A stretch of 64,000 bases of DNA from Hyphomicrobium sp. NDB2Meth4 (GCF_900117445.1 NZ_FPEJ01000005.1:124001-188000), one strand, 5' to 3'; shown: positions 42,091 through 51,885, numbered from the stretch's first letter. Made by a program: numbers and translations. Notes: generated by a model not told the origin, from the letters alone.

Positions 42091-44202
42091 CTACTCCGCC
42101 GCCTTGAGGCGGGGCGAGTCCTGCATGTTCTTCTTCAGCGCGCTCATCTCCGCCATCACGGCCGAGGAACGCGCAATCGGATTGGTGAGGTAGAAGTCTT
42201 TGACCGACGAGACGAACGGCTCGGCAGAGATGCTTCCCGTCGCTTTCGCCAACGCCTTGACGCCGTCGAGCGAGCCGGCCGCAATCTCGTTCAGACGGGC
42301 AAAGTGCGGCACGTCCTTGTACATTTCCGACCGCAGCTGCGCGAGCGTGTCATAGGGGAGCGCGTTGCCCACCTGCGCCGACAGCGCCCTCAGGATCGCC
42401 CAGTCTTCCTTCGCCTGCCCCGGCGCGAACACAACCCGTTCGGTGAGCTGCACGCGGCCTTCGGTGTTGACGTAGCTGCCGCTCTTCTCGGTGTAGGCCG
42501 CCCCCGGCAGGATCACGTCGGCGCGATGCGCGCCGCGGTCGCCGTGGTGGCCCTGATAAATCACGAAGGCACCGGGCGGCACGTCGATCTCGTCGACGCC
42601 GAGCAGATAGAGAACATCGAGCTTGCCGACAGCCGCGGCTGCAATCTGCCCGGCCGTGTCGAGCCCGCCCTTACCCGGCACCAGCTGAAGGTCGAGTCCT
42701 CCGACACGCGAAGCTGCAGTGTGCAGCACGTTCATCGGGTTCCAGCCGCCGACGTCCTTGCCCTCGATGGCACCCAGCGCAATGCGCGATGCCATGCCGA
42801 GGATCGCCGCCCCGTCCGCGCGCGCAACAGCACCCGCCCCAACGATGATCAGCGGCCGCTTGGCGTCCTTCAGAACTTCGGCGAACGAGTGCTTGCCGTC
42901 CGCCACTTCCTGCAGCGTCTGGCCGCCCGCGCCGAGGTAGTCATACTTGTAGGTCAGCGGTGCCGCTTCGCCGATCACGCCGACCTTGAGCCCGCCTTGG
43001 CGCCAGCGCTTCAGGATGCGAGCATTGAGCACGGCCGCCTCGAGCCGCGGATTGGTCCCAATCAGCAGGATCGCATCCGCCTCGTCGATCCCCGCGATCG
43101 TCGAATTGAAGAGATAGCTTGCGCGGCCCAGTGCCGGATCGAGCTTGGCGCCGTCCTGGCGGCAATCGATGTTCGCGACTTTGAGGCGGCTCGCCAGATC
43201 CTTGAACGCGAACATCTCTTCGACGCTCGCAAGATCGCCAGCGAGGAAGCCGATGCGCTCAGGAGAAGCCTCTTTCAGCTTCTGCGCCGCCAGTGCCAGG
43301 GCCTCGTCCCAGTTCGCCGGACGCAGCCTGCCGGCTTCGCGCACATATGGCTGGTCGAGCCGCTGCATGCGAAGGCCATCGCACGCAAAGCGCGTCTTGT
43401 CGGAGATCCACTCCTCGTTCACGTCGTCGTTGTTGCGCGGAAGCACGCGCAGCACCGCCTTGCCGCGTGAATCGACGCGGATCGCCGAACCCAGCGCGTC
43501 CATCACGTCGATCGACTCGGTCTTATCCAGCTCCCAAGGCCGCGCGATGTAAGACCACGGCCGATGCGTCAGCGCGCCGACCGGGCACAGGTCGTTCACG
43601 TTCGCGCTCATCTCCGACAGGATGCCGCGATCGAGATACGTGGTGATCTCCATGTCCTCGCCGCGGCTGATCGCGCCGAGCTCTTCCACGCCCGCAACCT
43701 CTGTCATGAAGCGGATGCAGCGCGTGCAGTGGATGCAGCGGTTCATGAACGTCTTGATCAGCGGGCCGATGTACTTCTCTTCAACCGCGCGCTTGTTCTC
43801 GTCATAGCGCGAGCCGCCGACGCCATAGGCCATCGCCTGGTCTTGCAGGTCGCACTCGCCGCCCTGATCGCAGATCGGACAATCCAGCGGATGGTTGATC
43901 AGCAGGAATTCCATCACGCCTTCGCGCGCCGCCTTCACCATCGGGCTGGCGGTGAGCACCTTGCGCGGCGCGCCGTCCTTGTTCGGCGGCAGATCCGTCA
44001 CGCCCATCGCGCACGAGGCGATCGGCTTCGGAATCCCCTCCACTTCGACCAGACACATGCGGCAGTTGCCGGCGATCGACAGGCGCTCGTGGTAGCAGAA
44101 GCGCGGGATCTCGACGCCCGCCATCTCGCAAGCCTGCAGGATCGTCGTCCCGGGCTCGACCTCGATTTGCTTGCCGTCGATGATGATTGGCTTCGTCGTC
44201 AT
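42091..44202 (-). CDS. nuoG: NADH-quinone oxidoreductase subunit G
   Basis: Largest peripheral subunit of complex I. The N-terminal domain has a 2Fe-2S ferredoxin fold (cysteines in PRFCYHERLSIAGNCRMCLV), a His/Cys 4Fe-4S region (DCPICDQGGECDLQDQAMAY) and a further 4Fe-4S motif in RCIHCTRCIRFMTEVAGVEE. The remainder is a molybdopterin-oxidoreductase-like domain that no longer binds molybdenum. The length is 703 residues. Confidence 0.96.
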   Translation of the reverse strand: MTTKPIIIDGKQIEVEPGTTILQACEMAGVEIPRFCYHERLSIAGNCRMCLVEVEGIPKPIASCAMGVTDLPPNKDGAPRKVLTASPMVKAAREGVMEFLLINHPLDCPICDQGGECDLQDQAMAYGVGGSRYDENKRAVEEKYIGPLIKTFMNRCIHCTRCIRFMTEVAGVEELGAISRGEDMEITTYLDRGILSEMSANVNDLCPVGALTHRPWSYIARPWELDKTESIDVMDALGSAIRVDSRGKAVLRVLPRNNDDVNEEWISDKTRFACDGLRMQRLDQPYVREAGRLRPANWDEALALAAQKLKEASPERIGFLAGDLASVEEMFAFKDLASRLKVANIDCRQDGAKLDPALGRASYLFNSTIAGIDEADAILLIGTNPRLEAAVLNARILKRWRQGGLKVGVIGEAAPLTYKYDYLGAGGQTLQEVADGKHSFAEVLKDAKRPLIIVGAGAVARADGAAILGMASRIALGAIEGKDVGGWNPMNVLHTAASRVGGLDLQLVPGKGGLDTAGQIAAAAVGKLDVLYLLGVDEIDVPPGAFVIYQGHHGDRGAHRADVILPGAAYTEKSGSYVNTEGRVQLTERVVFAPGQAKEDWAILRALSAQVGNALPYDTLAQLRSEMYKDVPHFARLNEIAAGSLDGVKALAKATGSISAEPFVSSVKDFYLTNPIARSSAVMAEMSALKKNMQDSPRLKAAE

Positions 44203-44224
44203 GTAATCCTACCCGGTCAGCCCG

Positions 44225-44473
44225 TCATCGCGTTGCGATGGCGAGCACGGCGAGCCCCCCGATGAACAGGCCGAGCGACACCCAGCCCTTGGCGTATGGC
44301 GACAGCGGAACCCCGGCCCAGCGCTGCGCGATCCACACGCCGCCGCCGTAGCCGAGCAGCGCACCGATCACCGCGCCGATCCAGCCGAGAATGAGATAGC
44401 CGATCGTACCGAGCACCAGCGCCCCGACGACAGCCGGGAGCGTGAACGATGCAATGATCAGCGCCAACAGATC
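44225..44473 (-). CDS. Small Gly-rich membrane protein in the nuo cluster
   Basis: Unrecognised membrane protein with two to three hydrophobic segments. A glycine-rich pair of helices (LILGWIGAVIGALLGYGGGV) is followed by KGWVSLGLFIGGLAVLAIA. I chose the GTG at 44473, which has AAGG upstream and avoids overlap with the pentapeptide gene, giving 82 residues; an ATG at 44518 is possible. It sits between nuoF and nuoG on the same strand, so it is probably co-transcribed. Confidence 0.6.
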   Translation of the reverse strand, partial: DLLALIIASFTLPAVVGALVLGTIGYLILGWIGAVIGALLGYGGGVWIAQRWAGVPLSPYAKGWVSLGLFIGGLAVLAIATR

Positions 44474-44486
44474 CACGTGCAAACCT

Positions 44487-44822
44487 TCATTTGGCTTTCG
44501 GCGCGGTAACGGCAGCATCTTCCGATTTAGCGTGCACCGCCCACACCTTCAAAAGATCACCGATCTCGATGCCGTCTATTGTCATTCCCTGCATCTGGCA
44601 TCCGGAAAGGGAAGCGCCCGCAAGGTTGGCATCCTCAACCCGTAATCCAGCAAGATTCACGTTACGCACGCGCCAGCCCGACATGTTGATGTCGTGAAAC
44701 GTGCCACCCGACATGTTCACGTTCTCATAGGTCGAACCCGACAGGTTCACATCGTCGAAATGCGAGCCCGATAGATCGCTGACACTTACGTCCAACCGAT
44801 GTTTCTCGCGGTGGATTTTCAT
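44487..44822 (-). CDS. Pentapeptide-repeat protein in the nuo cluster
   Basis: Residues about 14-85 consist of A(D/N)LSG-type five-residue repeats (SDLSGSHFDDVNLSGSTYEN, then VNMSGGTFHDINMSGW and ANLAGASLSGCQMQG) that should form a right-handed beta helix. ATG 44822 (MKIHREKHRLDVSV) gives 111 residues. It lies 5 bases downstream of nuoF. The fold is clear; its partner is unknown. Some pentapeptide proteins mimic DNA, but nothing here shows that role. Confidence 0.75.
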   Translation of the reverse strand: MKIHREKHRLDVSVSDLSGSHFDDVNLSGSTYENVNMSGGTFHDINMSGWRVRNVNLAGLRVEDANLAGASLSGCQMQGMTIDGIEIGDLLKVWAVHAKSEDAAVTAPKAK

Positions 44823-44827
44823 GCGAC

Positions 44828-46111
44828 CTATTCCGCCGCCTCTCTCGCGAGGGCCTTGCGTGCTTCGATCCGCTCTTCGATCACGTGCCGGTAGTTGCGC
44901 AACAGGCCCTGTACCGGCCACGCCGCGGCATCACCCAGCGCACAGATCGTGTGCCCCTCGACCTGCTTCGTCACGTTGTAGAGAAGATCGATCTCGCGCA
45001 GCTCCGCTTCCCCGCGCTGCATCCGATCCAGCACGCGGAACATCCAGCCCGTGCCCTCGCGGCATGGCGTGCACTGGCCGCAGCTCTCGTGCTTGTAGAA
45101 GTAGGCGATGCGCGTGATCGCTTTGATGATGTCGGTGGACTTGTCCATGACGATCACCGCCGCCGTGCCGAGGCCCGACTTCAGCTTCACCAGCGCATCG
45201 AAATCCATCGTCAGGTCGTTGCACTGCTCGGCCGGGATCATCGGCATCGAGGAGCCGCCGGGGATCGCGCACAGCAGGTTGTCCCAGCCGCCGCGCACGC
45301 CGCCGCAATGCTTGTCGATCAACTCGCGCAGCGGGATGCCCATCTCCTCCTCGACCACGCACGGATTGTTCACGTGGCCGGAGATCTGGAACAGCTTGGT
45401 GCCGGTGTTGTTGGGCTTGCCGAGCGAGGCGAACCATGCGCCGCCCCGGCGCAGGATGTCGCCCACAACCGCGATGCTCTCGACGTTGTTCACCGTGGTC
45501 GGCGCGCCATAGAGGCCGACGTTGGCCGGGAACGGCGGCTTCAGCCGCGGCATGCCCTTCTTGCCTTCAATCGACTCGATCAGCGCCGTCTCTTCGCCGC
45601 AGATGTAGGCACCCGCGCCGTGATGGATGACGATGTCAAAATCCCAGCCGTGGACGTTGTCCTTGCCGATCAGCTTCGCGTCGTAGGCCTCGTCGACCGC
45701 CGCCTGCAGCCGCTCGCGCTCGCGGATGAACTCGCCGCGGATATAGATGAAGCACGTGTGCGCGCGCATCGCGAACGAGGCGAGCAGCGCGCCCTCGATC
45801 AGCAGGTGCGGATCGTGCCGCATGATCTCGCGGTCTTTGCACGAGCCGGGCTCGGACTCATCGCCGTTGATGACGAGATAAGACGGCCGCGCATCGTTCT
45901 TCGGCATGAACGACCACTTGAGGCCGGTCGGGAAGCCGGCACCGCCGCGTCCGCGCAACCCCGAGGTCTTCACCTCGTTGATGATCCAGTCGTGGCCGTT
46001 CTCGATGAAGCCCTTGGTGCCATCCCACGCGCCGCGCGCCCGCGCCGCCGGCAGCCGCCAGTCGTGGAAGCCGTAGAGGTTACGGAAGATCCGGTCTTTG
46101 TCCTGCAGCAT
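44828..46111 (-). CDS. nuoF: NADH-quinone oxidoreductase subunit F
   Basis: NADH- and FMN-binding subunit with cluster N3. Glycine-rich NADH/FMN blocks are [19 protein letters not shown] and [18 protein letters not shown]. The 4Fe-4S motif is [15 protein letters not shown] with the fourth Cys in [16 protein letters not shown]. The length is 427 residues. It lies 13 bases after nuoE. Confidence 0.97.
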   Translation of the reverse strand: MLQDKDRIFRNLYGFHDWRLPAARARGAWDGTKGFIENGHDWIINEVKTSGLRGRGGAGFPTGLKWSFMPKNDARPSYLVINGDESEPGSCKDREIMRHDPHLLIEGALLASFAMRAHTCFIYIRGEFIRERERLQAAVDEAYDAKLIGKDNVHGWDFDIVIHHGAGAYICGEETALIESIEGKKGMPRLKPPFPANVGLYGAPTTVNNVESIAVVGDILRRGGAWFASLGKPNNTGTKLFQISGHVNNPCVVEEEMGIPLRELIDKHCGGVRGGWDNLLCAIPGGSSMPMIPAEQCNDLTMDFDALVKLKSGLGTAAVIVMDKSTDIIKAITRIAYFYKHESCGQCTPCREGTGWMFRVLDRMQRGEAELREIDLLYNVTKQVEGHTICALGDAAAWPVQGLLRNYRHVIEERIEARKALAREAAE

Positions 46112-46124
46112 CGCAGTCCTCTCC

Positions 46125-46748
46125 TCAGACCTTTTCCGCTTTCAGCGTCGGATCGGCCAGCAGCGTCGTCGGACCTCCCGCGGGGCACGACGTCTGCCGG
46201 CCCGTCTGCGAGCCGGGCTTCAGCGGGCGGCCCTTCTCCAGATCCTGCAGGATCTTGGCGAACAGCTCAGGATCGAGATCCTCGTAGGTGTCCTTGCCGA
46301 TCTGCACGACCGGCGCATTGGCGCAGCAGCCGAGGCATTCGACCTCTTCCCACGAGAAATCACCGTCCTTCGACAACTCGTGCGGATGTTCGGCGATGTG
46401 CTCCTTGCACATCTCGATGATCGCATCCGATCCGCGCAGCATGCACGGCGTCGTACCGCAAACTTGCAGGTGGGCCTTCTTTCCCACCGGAGCAAGCTGG
46501 AACATCGTATAGAAAGTCGCGATCTCGAGGGCGCGGATATAGGCCATGCCCAGCATATCGGCGATGGCGCGGATGGCGGGCTCGGTCGTCCAGCCTTCCT
46601 GCTCCTGGGCGCGCCACAACAGAGCAATCACCGCGGACGCCTCTTTTCCGGCGGGATATTTGGCGATCTCACGCTGCGCCCAGGCCTGGTTTTCCGGCGT
46701 GAACGCGAAACTCAGCGGCTGCTCTGGATATAAGCGGCGGACTGCCAA
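46125..46748 (-). CDS. nuoE: NADH-quinone oxidoreductase subunit E (TTG start)
   Basis: Carries the 2Fe-2S cluster N1a. Ligands lie in [13 protein letters not shown] and [16 protein letters not shown]. Homologues start at xVRRLxPEQP; here that corresponds to a TTG at 46748 preceded by GAGAGG, giving 207 residues. The open frame reaches 46847, but the extra residues are not family-like. The C-terminal tail lacks the helix-hairpin-helix extension seen on some Rhizobiales NuoE proteins. Confidence 0.93.
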   Translation of the reverse strand: MAVRRLYPEQPLSFAFTPENQAWAQREIAKYPAGKEASAVIALLWRAQEQEGWTTEPAIRAIADMLGMAYIRALEIATFYTMFQLAPVGKKAHLQVCGTTPCMLRGSDAIIEMCKEHIAEHPHELSKDGDFSWEEVECLGCCANAPVVQIGKDTYEDLDPELFAKILQDLEKGRPLKPGSQTGRQTSCPAGGPTTLLADPTLKAEKV

Positions 46749-46887
46749 GGCGGGAACCTCTCGGGATCTTTCAGCGGGCGCCCGCGGAGGAGGCCCGGAT
46801 CGGTTCTGCTCGGCGATTACTCTCGCCGATATTGTCGCAGCGCACAATCACCCGTTCACTACGTCTAACGCAAACGTAACGCAAGCG

Positions 46888-46917
46888 TGCGCGGCCGCGC
46901 ACCTTGATTGACGTCAA
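46888..46917. promoter_or_regulatory. Two palindromes upstream of nuoE
   Basis: TGCGCGGCCGCGCA (46888-46901) and TTGACGTCAA (46908-46917) are perfect palindromes just after the stop of the small membrane gene and upstream of nuoE. They could be operator sites or a weak terminator stem. Confidence 0.4.
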
Positions 46918-46918
46918 C

Positions 46919-47269
46919 TCAGCTGACACCCGGTAGCGCACCCGCCCACGCGCCAGCGAGCAGCAGAGCCGCCACAGGCGCGAAGAACAGCGATGTTTGC
47001 GAAGCGACGCGCAGGAAGCCGCTCCAGAAAATCGCAAGTCCGACACCGAAGATCAGGATTACCGCGCCACCGTCCATCGGCCCGCGCACGAGCGCGAGCG
47101 CAACGCCAGCGGCAATAGAAGAAACTGCGATCAGAAGCGTCAGCGTCGGCAGACGCTCCTGCGCCTCGCCCAGCGGCCAGCCTGCTCTCTCCGCAATCGG
47201 ACGATAGAGCGCGAGCGACAGGCCCCACCCAATCGCGCCAATCGCCAGAAAGAACATGAGGTCGATCAT
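46919..47269 (-). CDS. Small membrane protein between nuoD and nuoE
   Basis: 116 residues with four hydrophobic segments (IDLMFFLAIGAIGWGLSLAL, LTLLIAVSSIAAGVALALV, AVILIFGVGLAIFWSGFL, SLFFAPVAALLLAGAWAGAL). I do not recognise the family. It starts 3 bases after the nuoD stop, so it is co-transcribed and coupled. It may be an accessory or assembly factor of complex I, but that is only from position. Confidence 0.7.
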   Translation of the reverse strand: MIDLMFFLAIGAIGWGLSLALYRPIAERAGWPLGEAQERLPTLTLLIAVSSIAAGVALALVRGPMDGGAVILIFGVGLAIFWSGFLRVASQTSLFFAPVAALLLAGAWAGALPGVS

Positions 47270-47272
47270 GGC

Positions 47273-48463
47273 CTACCGGTCAATCTCGCCGAAAACGATG
47301 TCCAGCGAGCCGAGGATGGCCGACACGTCCGCCAGCATGTGGCCGCGGTTCATGTAGTCCATAGCCTGCAGGTGCGGGAAGCCGGGCGCGCGGATCTTGC
47401 AGCGGTACGGCTTGTTCGACCCATCGGCGACGAGGTAGACGCCGAATTCGCCCTTCGGCGCCTCGACCGCGGCGTAGACCTCGCCTGCGGGCACGTGGAA
47501 GCCCTCGGTGTAGAGCTTGAAGTGATGGATCAGCGCTTCCATCGAGCGCTTCATGTCACCACGGCGCGGCGGCACCACCTTCTTGTCGGCGGCCGTCACC
47601 GGTCCTTGTCCCTCCGGCGAGCGCAGCTTGTCACAGCACTGCTGCATGATCTTCACCGACTGGCGCATCTCGGCCATGCGCACGAGATAGCGGTCGTAGC
47701 AGTCGCCGTTCTTGCCGATCGGGATATCGAAATCGAGTTCTGAGTAGCACTCGTACGGCTGCGCCTTGCGCAAATCCCAGGCCGCGCCCGAACCGCGCAC
47801 CATCACACCCGAGAAGCCCCAGTCGAAACACTCTTTGAGGCTAACGACGCCGATGTCGACGTTGCGCTGCTTGAAGATGCGGTTGCCCGTCAGCAGCGTC
47901 TCGATGTCGTCGAGCACCTTGGGGTGCGTCTCACAGAACTCGGCGATGTCATCGATCAGCTCCGGCGGCAGGTCCTGGTGCACGCCACCGACGCGGAAAT
48001 ACTTCGCGTGCATCCGGCTTCCCGAGGCCCGCTCGTAGAACACCATCAGCTTTTCGCGCTCTTCAAAGCCCCACAGCGGTGGGGTCAGCGCGCCGACGTC
48101 CATGGCCTGCGTGGTGACGTTGAGGAGATGCGACAGAAGCCGCCCGATTTCCGAATAGAGCACGCGGATCAGCTGGGCGCGCTTCGGCACTTCCAGGCCC
48201 AGGAGCTTCTCTGCCGCCATGCAGAAAGCGTGCTCCTGGTTCATCGGCGCCACGTAGTCGAGGCGGTCGAAGTAGCCGATGGCCTGCAGATACGTCTTGT
48301 GCTCGATCAGCTTCTCGGTGCCCCGGTGCAACAGCCCGATATGCGGATCGACCCGCTCAACCACCTCGCCGTCCAATTCCAGCACCAGGCGCAGCACGCC
48401 GTGCGCCGCCGGATGCTGCGGGCCGAAGTTGATGTTGAACTGACGGATGTCTGTCTCGGCCAT
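47273..48463 (-). CDS. nuoD: NADH-quinone oxidoreductase subunit D
   Basis: 49-kDa quinone-site subunit of complex I. Key blocks are [20 protein letters not shown] with the quinone-site His, [18 protein letters not shown] and [19 protein letters not shown]. It ends [22 protein letters not shown], as in the family. AGGAAG before ATG 48463 decides the start and gives 396 residues. Confidence 0.97.
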   Translation of the reverse strand: MAETDIRQFNINFGPQHPAAHGVLRLVLELDGEVVERVDPHIGLLHRGTEKLIEHKTYLQAIGYFDRLDYVAPMNQEHAFCMAAEKLLGLEVPKRAQLIRVLYSEIGRLLSHLLNVTTQAMDVGALTPPLWGFEEREKLMVFYERASGSRMHAKYFRVGGVHQDLPPELIDDIAEFCETHPKVLDDIETLLTGNRIFKQRNVDIGVVSLKECFDWGFSGVMVRGSGAAWDLRKAQPYECYSELDFDIPIGKNGDCYDRYLVRMAEMRQSVKIMQQCCDKLRSPEGQGPVTAADKKVVPPRRGDMKRSMEALIHHFKLYTEGFHVPAGEVYAAVEAPKGEFGVYLVADGSNKPYRCKIRAPGFPHLQAMDYMNRGHMLADVSAILGSLDIVFGEIDR

Positions 48464-48634
48464 GCGTTTCACTTCCTAAGGCGCCCGCTAACCGTCCGAA
48501 TAGCTCTAAGGACAGCCCCCCGCAACTGAAAGCGCAACCGCGCGGCAACTTGCTTGGCTTGGGCATACAGATGCGGCCGCGCGCAATCTCAGGTAGATGG
48601 GACGGGGCTATTGAGCGAACCCGGGGGGAGAAAG

Positions 48635-49876
48635 ATGGCTTGGTCGTTTTTTGGCAAGCGGGACGAACCACCGTCGGTGCGGAAGATCATCGCCAGCCGC
48701 TCGGCCTACGAAAGTCCGGATCCCTCCAAAATCGTTCAGCAGACTGTCGACTTCGTGAACGCCATGCTCCAGCGCGGCGCCTATCTGCGCAGCGAAATCC
48801 CGATCAATGCGATGCGCAGCTATCACGTCGACTACTATCTGGCCCAGGTTTCGAATGGCGGGCACGGCCAGTTCGTCGGCAACAGCCGCTGGCAGCCGCT
48901 GGTTGTCGAAGACATCTCGGTCGGACTCGACGCCATGGGCGCAAAGCCTTTCGTCGGCATCTTCCGGGATCTGCGCGCATTGATGGATGGCGACCCCGAG
49001 CGCGGGAGGGCAATCGGTGCCGCTTTCGGTTTTGGGCCCCCCGATCCGGCCGAGGCCGCGCTCGACAAGCGCTATTTCGCCCAGGACGCCTACAAGACGT
49101 TGCTTCCGGCAAATGCTGCGTGGTTGCGGACCTTGCCGGAACTCAAGGTGGTGCCCGACGAGGTCTACCCTACTGAGATTGGGGCCATCTGCAATGCCAA
49201 TCCCCAGCGCACGGCCCGGCTTGCCGCGCGCCGGCGCCAGTCGATGGCCCAAATCATGGCCGATCCGTTGCGCGTTGCCGCCCGACTACTCAGCGTGAAG
49301 GCCAACTGCCTGCCGGTGCTAGCGTTCGGTGGGGGCGATCCATCGGCCATAGCTCCAGATGGCCGCAACACCACTGCGTGGACGATCCAGACGAGGACCG
49401 GCCCATTCGAGGTCTTCATCTTCGACGACGTCGCCCTGCTGTGCTCCAAACATCTCGCCGACGGTCGGCAGCTTACGAACGAGGTCATGGCGGAGACGGA
49501 ACGCTCTATGGCCAACGGAAACAGAACTAGCCTTGCTGCTTTCGCGTCAATGACGCGCAAGGAGGTCGCTCGCATTCCAGCAAGCGAAATCGCCGGCGCA
49601 ATAGCTGCGGCCAAGCAGATGCCCATTGTCAGGTTCGCCGAGCTGCTATGCGCCAAGCTCGATCAGGACGAGGAGTTGCAAGATGTTTACGCAGCGGTCC
49701 TTCACAGATCGGGTCAATGGCTGTGGCTCATGCAGACGAGCAAGCGGGCTGCGCTGTTCGGCTTCAACGCGCAAGATCTCGTACTCACGGATCCGAGGCA
49801 AGAAAAGCGCCTCGCAGTGTTGGGCCCAAGCGAAATCCGCAAGGCAATCAAGGAGGATGCCCTAGGCCAAGCTTGA
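48635..49876 (+). CDS. DMP19/DUF4375-like protein on the opposite strand inside the nuo cluster
   Basis: 413 residues, forward strand, with a strong GGGGGGAGAAAG site before ATG 48635. Residues about 20-90 resemble the DMP19-like (DUF4375) domain: KIVQQTVDFVNAMLQRGAYL, then INAMRSYHVDYYLAQVSNGG and HGQFVGNS. The rest of the protein is not recognised. It is divergent from nuoD (171 bp apart) and convergent with the thioesterase gene, so it breaks the nuo transcript. Codon use looks less GC-biased than its neighbours. Its function is unknown, and DMP19 as a DNA mimic is known only in Neisseria. Confidence 0.65.
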   Translation: MAWSFFGKRDEPPSVRKIIASRSAYESPDPSKIVQQTVDFVNAMLQRGAYLRSEIPINAMRSYHVDYYLAQVSNGGHGQFVGNSRWQPLVVEDISVGLDAMGAKPFVGIFRDLRALMDGDPERGRAIGAAFGFGPPDPAEAALDKRYFAQDAYKTLLPANAAWLRTLPELKVVPDEVYPTEIGAICNANPQRTARLAARRRQSMAQIMADPLRVAARLLSVKANCLPVLAFGGGDPSAIAPDGRNTTAWTIQTRTGPFEVFIFDDVALLCSKHLADGRQLTNEVMAETERSMANGNRTSLAAFASMTRKEVARIPASEIAGAIAAAKQMPIVRFAELLCAKLDQDEELQDVYAAVLHRSGQWLWLMQTSKRAALFGFNAQDLVLTDPRQEKRLAVLGPSEIRKAIKEDALGQA

Positions 49877-49977
49877 CCGTGCCCCCGCAAGGGGGAGGGG
49901 GAAGATATGAGGCGTCTGCCGATGTGAGTTGTAGATTAGCATGGTTGAACGCGATCTCGGCCCCTATCCGCTACCTC

Positions 49978-50433
49978 CTACTCCCGCCGCGCTATCGGCT
50001 CAATCGCTGAGACCCGCGCCAGCTTGGCTTTCTCGTTCACCCGCGCGACGAAACGCGCCCACGGCACGATCATGCGCTCGTGCCGCCCCTCGCCGATCAT
50101 GTCGATCCCGTCGTGCGCCCTGACGTGGAACGCCACGCGCCGCCCGGTGATTCCCGTGCATTCCGCGTCCACTGTGACAGTCTGCCCCGGCACCGTCGCC
50201 GCCGAGTGTGACACGTCGATGTGCACGCCCAGGCTCCCCTCGCCCTCATCGAGATGCGGCGCCAGCACCTTGAGGCACGCCCACTCCATCAGCCCCACCA
50301 TGAAGCCGGTCGCGAACACGGTCGGCATCTCGCGGAATTCCGGCGCCTCCGGATAAAGGTGCGGCACCGTCTTCTCGGCCGGAATACGGAACGAGAACTG
50401 CCCCTTGTCGCCAACCTTCAGCGTGTCCTTCAC
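49978..50433 (-). CDS. FlK-like hot-dog thioesterase
   Basis: 151 residues, starting MKDTLKVGDKGQFSFRIP. Blocks are KTVPHLYPEAPEFREMPTVF, ATGFMVGLMEWACLKVLAP, the catalytic-type VDVSHSAATVPGQTVTVDAE region (here HIDVSHSAATVPG) and VRAHDGIDMIGEGRHERMIV. This matches the fluoroacetyl-CoA thioesterase-like family. The substrate here is unknown. ATGA overlap couples it to the upstream gene. Confidence 0.8.
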   Translation of the reverse strand: MKDTLKVGDKGQFSFRIPAEKTVPHLYPEAPEFREMPTVFATGFMVGLMEWACLKVLAPHLDEGEGSLGVHIDVSHSAATVPGQTVTVDAECTGITGRRVAFHVRAHDGIDMIGEGRHERMIVPWARFVARVNEKAKLARVSAIEPIARRE

Positions 50434-50858
50434 GGCGCCTCCTCACCCGCGGCTTCACCGAGCTTTCCGGTTGCCACGTAGTTTCTGCTTACGTTGTAGA
50501 AGCTGAGGATAGACTCGCCAGCATCGAGCCCCTCGGCGATCTGCTTCTCCACCTTATGGAAGGGATAGGCCGCATCGCCATTGGCGAAGAGTACGATGAG
50601 CGCGCCGTTCCCGTCCTCCGACCAGTCGGCACCCGGCACTGCCTCGATGATGGCTTCACCCAGATAGCACCCGATCACGCCCACGAGCCCGCGCGCCGTT
50701 TCGGGCACCTGGGCGCGCTGGCGCTCGATAAATTCCTCGACGTAGGCGACACTGGCGGCATCGAACCCCAGCGTCCTGCCGCTTGCATGAGCGAGCTCCC
50801 GAATGACGAGTTCGGCGTTTGCCCGAATGGTTTCCAGCCGCTCTTCGCTCAACGCCAC
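50430..50858 (-). CDS. Uncharacterised protein in the nuo cluster
   Basis: I do not recognise this family with certainty. It is soluble, with a helical N-terminal half (LSEERLETIRANAELVIREL, then VAYVEEFIERQRAQ) and a domain with VGVIGCYLGEAIIEAVPG, WSEDGNGALIVLFANGD and YPFHKVEKQIAEGLDAGESI, somewhat like DUF3806-type proteins. GTG 50858 lies 4 bases after the upstream stop and gives 142 residues; the open frame to 50909 overlaps the upstream gene. Confidence 0.65.
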   Translation of the reverse strand: MALSEERLETIRANAELVIRELAHASGRTLGFDAASVAYVEEFIERQRAQVPETARGLVGVIGCYLGEAIIEAVPGADWSEDGNGALIVLFANGDAAYPFHKVEKQIAEGLDAGESILSFYNVSRNYVATGKLGEAAGEEAP

Positions 50859-50862
50859 AGCG

Positions 50863-51243
50863 TCACTCCGGCAGCCTGAGGCGCACCCACTGCCCGGCAT
50901 ATGCAGCAACCACGAGCGGCACCGCCAGCAGGGCGAACGTGAAAAGTCCCATCGGCCACAAGCCCGCGTTCACTTCTGCGGCAGCGAGACTGAGCAGCAC
51001 CGCCCACACCGCCTGCGCACCGGCGATCACCAGCCCCCAGCGCCAGGGATGCTCGGGAAAGCCGAGACCGAGCAGAAAAGCGGTGCCGAGCATCAGCGGG
51101 TAGCCGATCATCCAGTATTTGGGATCGTCCCACGCCTCGCGCCGCTCACCGAGGAGCCGCACCAGATCCCAGCTCAGCACGCCGCATACGACGGCGATCG
51201 ATGCCGGAACGATGCCTGAAATGTCGGGACCGGAGCGTGCCAC
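50863..51243 (-). CDS. Small membrane protein in the nuo cluster
   Basis: 126 residues with about four hydrophobic segments (SGIVPASIAVVCGVLSWDLV, YWMIGYPLMLGTAFLLGLGF, WGLVIAGAQAVWAVLLSLAA, MGLFTFALLAVPLVVAAYAG). The family is not recognised. It lies 24 bases after nuoC on the same strand and just before two soluble genes. Confidence 0.7.
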   Translation of the reverse strand: MARSGPDISGIVPASIAVVCGVLSWDLVRLLGERREAWDDPKYWMIGYPLMLGTAFLLGLGFPEHPWRWGLVIAGAQAVWAVLLSLAAAEVNAGLWPMGLFTFALLAVPLVVAAYAGQWVRLRLPE

Positions 51244-51267
51244 GCCTCACCTCCGCACGAAAGCGCT

Positions 51268-51885
51268 TCAGGCCCTGCCCGAAGGGCCGGACGCCTTCTC
51301 GTCGCCCGGCAGCACGTAGTTGGTGCCTTCCCATGGCGACTCAAAATCGAACGAGCGGAATTCCTGCACCAGCTCGACCGGCTCATAAACGACGCGCTTC
51401 TGCGCCTCGTCGTAGCGAACCTCGACGTAGCCGGTGAGCGGAAAGTCCTTGCGCAACGGATGGCCCTGAAAGCCGTAGTCGGTAAGCAGGCGGCGCAGAT
51501 CCGGATGGCCCGAGAACAGGATGCCATACATGTCGTAGGCCTCGCGCTCGAACCAGTTCGACGCCGGAAACACACCCACGGTCGACGGCACAGGCGTCGT
51601 CTCGTCGGTCGTCAGCTTCAGCCGGATGCGCTGATTGAGGCGCGGCGACAGCAAATGATAGACGACGTCGAACCGCTCGGCCCGCGCCGGCCAGTCGACG
51701 CCGCAGATGTCGATCAGCACCTCGAACTGGCACTGCGCATCATCCCGCAGCAACGTCAGCACATCGACGATCTTGTCGCGCGCAATATCGAGCGTCAGCT
51801 CGCCATGGGCAATGTGCGAGCCCAAAACAGCTGCACCCAGCGCGCCTTTGCAGTGCGTTTCCAGTTGCTGAAGCTTCTCGCTCAT
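51268..51885 (-). CDS. nuoC: NADH-quinone oxidoreductase subunit C
   Basis: 30-kDa peripheral subunit. The family signature appears as [20 protein letters not shown], then [20 protein letters not shown] and [20 protein letters not shown]. The length is 205 residues and it is not fused to NuoD. A small secreted protein gene separates it from nuoB. Confidence 0.97.
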   Translation of the reverse strand: MSEKLQQLETHCKGALGAAVLGSHIAHGELTLDIARDKIVDVLTLLRDDAQCQFEVLIDICGVDWPARAERFDVVYHLLSPRLNQRIRLKLTTDETTPVPSTVGVFPASNWFEREAYDMYGILFSGHPDLRRLLTDYGFQGHPLRKDFPLTGYVEVRYDEAQKRVVYEPVELVQEFRSFDFESPWEGTNYVLPGDEKASGPSGRA

